Assembly (NCBI GenBank): GCA_019055375.1
Contig: JAHQIW010000412.1
Span: 1 to 64,000, forward strand
DNA length: 64,000 nucleotides
Source of the DNA: Parelaphostrongylus tenuis
Taxonomy: Eukaryota; Nematoda; Chromadorea; Rhabditida; Metastrongylidae
Direction: 5' to 3'
Part shown: piece after piece, positions 61,308 to 64,000 of the stretch
How positions within the stretch are numbered: position 1 is the stretch's first letter
How the letters are laid out: every line of letters starts with the position of its first letter
Program-made: the position numbers and the translations under genes
Notes under the pieces: generated by a model
The model's input: the letters and a program-made list of their open reading frames with translations, nothing else
Told to the model about the DNA's origin: nothing
Database searches by the model: none

Positions 61308-63639
61308 TTGTTTCAATCCCTGTTGAGTGAGGGCCGAACATTCCAAGTATTTGATTGCTTTAATTTTTTGCGCACATTTTTGTCCTTGACTTTTTGTTAT
61401 AGGAGGGCGTTCCTCGGTGCTATCAGTGCGAGGATTTGCTTCGTCTCGTAAGTCCAATTTCGTCCCTAAGAACAAAAAAAACCGGTTCATGGTGCCTTGA
61501 GTAATAATAAAAATCAAGTGAACATTCTCAGAAACTGTCCTACCAACGAGCAAGATAGGTGCATCAGGGCAGTGCTGACGTATTTCAGGTATCCATTTCG
61601 TTGCCACATTGTCGAATGAAACCGGTGATACGATACTAAAGCAGAGCACGAAGACGTCAGTTTGTGGATAGCTCAACGGCCTAAGCCGATCATAGTCTTC
61701 CTAAATAAAAACTTGAAAGTACCCTCACACAAGATCAATCTGAGGACAAGACGAGAATCCATGCATATATCCATCGCATCAATCCTAAACGGTGATGCAT
61801 CACTATACAGATTTTGGAATAGCTCATAGGGCCGAGAACCCTATGTGAAAGCAACGAAAACAACGCTAAAAGCAAAATCACAGACCGCATAGCTGTGCGA
61901 AGCAAGAAAACAAACACAAGCAACTCAAGAATTCCCCAATTTTACCGCTTAGTAGCAGTGTTAATGATATAGCTATACGCCAAGGACGTTGAGTGATATA
62001 CAAAACTTTGAACCTAAAGCGGAAGTTGAACTCGTCCCTGAAAAAGGTAAGAAATGGTTCAACACCCGTCCAAGGTTCACAACTTCGCATATCACTCAAC
62101 ATTTTTGGACATATAGCCAGCAAGCAATGTTTGTTATCAAAGCTTTATTTGCGCAAACAATATATATGAACTTTGTACTGAACTCTAGAATGGAATCACT
62201 AGATATTGTGTATACACTTATGCAGCTTATTTTGAAATACTCTTGATTCTTGCATACTTTGCTATAATTAACTTTCTTGTCACTTGTCAATCCTCCCAAA
62301 TGTCTTAGGCCTCATCGTGAGTGAGAAGTGATCCTGGGTGTTGGACTACAAAGTACAGTAGGGGATTCAACCCCCAGCAAGGTCACCCAAGCTGAGGAGT
62401 CCGACGATTGCAATCGGGAGGCCCAATTGAGAGTAAACCGTACCATAAATAAGCACCGTCTTGGTTACCACTGACAAGGTGGTGATCTTCCGACCCACCA
62501 AGGGCTGGTGACTGCTTCAATGTGGTGACGACCTGAGAAATCTTCATCTAGGCTTAGCTCAGCACTCCAGGGAACAAAACAGCTAAATCAGCAAATTTAA
62601 ATGTGCTACGGCCCCATAAATCGTAAAGACGAACCGTCCAAGTAAGTATCATTTCTCAGTACAGGAGGTACATAGCCGTATCGGTAATATCAGTATTTTA
62701 GGCTTCAATCTGTTCAATTAAGAAAGAAGCTTTAGCTTTATTTGAGTCCTAACTACCGAGAAGATACTACAATTTTTTTCGTCTTTCTCGTTCTTAGGGA
62801 TAATTCACAAATATTTAGTACTGTTACAGTAGTTCACAGTTTTCTTTCAGTAAGCCAGAACTTGAGGTTATCTTGAAATATGTGGAGTACTGTGCAAAAA
62901 CGTTTGCGTCAGCAGGGATTCGAACCCAGATCTCACTCTTAGCATACGCTCCCGGAAAGAGTGAGAACTAGGTTCGAATCCCGGCTGATGCAAACGTTTT
63001 TGCACAGTACTCCACATATTGGGTATACTATGAACATCATACCACTGCAAGTGGCAGTCAACATAGAAAGAATTTAGACTGGTTATCATGAAATTTATTT
63101 CCACACCTGACGTTTCGGCGGTTTCATATTGGTCACAGCCCTGAAAGATCAGGTTTGCCTACAACCCAATCAGTCAAACTCCTGCATTACTTTAACAAAA
63201 AAAAATATTTCATTATTTCTTCACAAATTCAGAAACTTTTTTCCTTTTGAAGTGGTAGAGGTGTCTGGCTGACTGGATTGTAGACAATCTGATCTTTAAA
63301 AGCTTTGAACATGGCGAAACCGTATAGTTAGTTGATGATGTAGAAAGATACGAGAGGATACAACCGACCTGCCCTGCAGTATCCCATAGGCCGAGATTAA
63401 CGGTATGATTATCTAATGTCATTTGAGCAGAGTAGTTATCAAAACTGCAACAATAGGAATGAAGGAATACATTAATGGAGGGGAAAAAACTAAGACCAGA
63501 AGACGACTGACTGACTCACACAGTTGGAACGTATTGCACAGGGAATGAGTCAGTTGTATATGAAATCAGCATGCAGGTTTTTTCCCACAGTGCCATCACC
63601 GACGACCACGCATTTGATTTGCCTCGATGGGCTCGACAT
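61308..63639 (-). CDS. mig-2: Rac/MIG-2-type Rho GTPase, last exon not found
   Basis: Minus-strand exons: 63520-63639, 63369-63444, 61544-61700 and 61308-61465, giving about 170 of the usual 195 residues. It starts [20 protein letters not shown]; the GDGTVGK P-loop with Thr instead of the Ala of Rac, and TKSQGQK later, favour MIG-2 over CED-10. The rest shows effector region [11 protein letters not shown], switch [21 protein letters not shown], base-recognition TKLD (119-122) and ECSAL. The family switches between GDP and GTP at the plasma membrane to steer cell migration and axon growth. TTTAG lies six bases before ATG, fitting trans-splicing. A run of six T (63,578-63,583) has one base too many and shifts the frame inside exon 1; everything after it is conserved, so an assembly error is likely. 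The C-terminal exon with the CAAX box was not recognised. Confidence 0.9.
61988..62100. repeat. 113-bp MITE (mig-2 intron 2)
   Basis: Ends GTTGAGTGATATACAAAACT and TTCGCATATCACTCAAC are inverted 28-base copies. It is the minimal form of the family seen at 55,153. Confidence 0.75.
62300..62640. other. GC-richer repeat-like block, unassigned
   Basis: Markedly richer in GC than its surroundings, with CCGACCCACCAAGGGCTGG and CTTAGCTCAGCACTCCAGGG. It resembles an untranslated part of a retroelement but no coding part is attached. It lies within mig-2 intron 2. Confidence 0.3.
62877..63020. repeat. Near-perfect tRNA-like hairpin, family S3
   Basis: Two 64-base arms (62,877-62,940 and 62,957-63,020) are inverted with 60 identities around a 16-base loop. 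Outer ends AATATGTGGAGTACTGTGCA; inner parts carry GGGATTCGAACCCAG (left) and CTAGGTTCGAATCCCGG (right), the T-arm/B-box of a tRNA on each strand. The right arm continues into an S3 SINE body to about 63,065. Located in mig-2 intron 2. Confidence 0.85.
63085..63180 (-). repeat. Penelope-like element, 3' end fragment
   Basis: Minus strand: CCTGATCTTTCAGGGCTGTG, then ATGAAACCGCCGAAACGTCAGG (63,127-63,106), then GTGTGGAAATAAATTTCATG. It matches the end block of the element at 46,310 (CCGAAACGTCGG), with the same GAAACGTC core of the hammerhead-like motif; the CUGANGA box is degenerate (CTGTGAC). Confidence 0.5.
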
Positions 63640-64000
63640 ACCTCTCTAAACGTCTAAAATTTAGATTTCAAAATTGACGCTGTGTTTTTTTTTAGAAGCA
63701 CAAGTTTCACAAGAAAATGACAAGAACGGTTTTGCGCCTAGATAGTTTCGAACAACATTTGTGAGATACAATTCAAAAAATGATAAAATCCTGCTTATCA
63801 ACAAGCGGCAAAAAAATTCGACAATGATGAGGAGATAGCTTATGCTTGATAGTTGAGCACCATCGAATTGACTGTTTGAAAGAAAAAACGAAAATAGGAA
63901 AAAACTCTCTCTCTCTAGGAGAGTAGGAAATCATAGACGTTTATGAAATGTTACTGAGGAAATCAGCAAAATCATAAGGACTAGAATAATCGTCTGAGTA
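63640..64000. other. mig-2 upstream region
   Basis: Contains the leader acceptor of mig-2 at 63,646-63,647 (minus) and an eight-repeat CT tract near 63,906-63,919. No other gene is seen up to the window edge. Confidence 0.5.

Overview
The window reads as a nematode chromosome segment, most likely from a clade V parasite of the hookworm/strongylid type. The grounds are compact exons with short TTTCAG-type acceptors, first exons starting just after likely spliced-leader acceptors, a MIG-2-type Rho GTPase, a nematode-style Golgi sulfotransferase, and a dense load of RTE retrotransposons, mariner elements and tRNA-derived SINEs. The species call is an inference; no search was run.

Four genes are supported, all spliced. 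(1) 5,538-6,308 (+): the last four exons of a class A biogenic-amine-like GPCR (cytoplasmic loop 3 to the C-terminus). Its 5' exons were not found and an RTE element lies 2 kb upstream. (2) 34,325-46,117 (+): a complete seven-exon, 337-residue type II membrane sulfotransferase whose introns hold SINEs, an RTE pseudo-element and a mariner remnant. (3) 54,902-58,716 (+): a complete five-exon, 211-residue MSP-domain protein with two C-terminal membrane segments (MOSPD1/MOSPD3 family). (4) 61,308-63,639 (-): four exons of a MIG-2/Rac-type GTPase, convergent with (3). Its last exon was not found, and a one-base excess in a homopolymer breaks the frame in the P-loop.

The rest is mostly repeats. 0.5-3.5 kb: a degenerate but nearly full-length RTE element (-). 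6.4-9.5 kb: a hairpin, a 0.9 kb palindrome, a SINE and a foldback repeat. 11.4-17.7 kb: two mariner-derived elements, an internally deleted LTR remnant and tRNA-like repeats. 19.8-33.5 kb: SINEs, a near-identical inverted/tandem repeat cluster at 30.3-31.3 kb, and two collinear RTE pieces that look like one element split by about 4.7 kb. 46.3-47.4 kb: a Penelope-like element (RT tail, GIY-YIG endonuclease, possible relic hammerhead motif). 48.6-52.4 kb: mariner remnants and a tRNA-like foldback. 55-63 kb: several foldback elements inside or between genes (3) and (4).

The most interesting pattern is repeated head-to-head architecture. Two mariner derivatives have the 5' end of the transposase gene at both ends. 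Several separate foldback elements carry tRNA-like promoter sequence in both arms.
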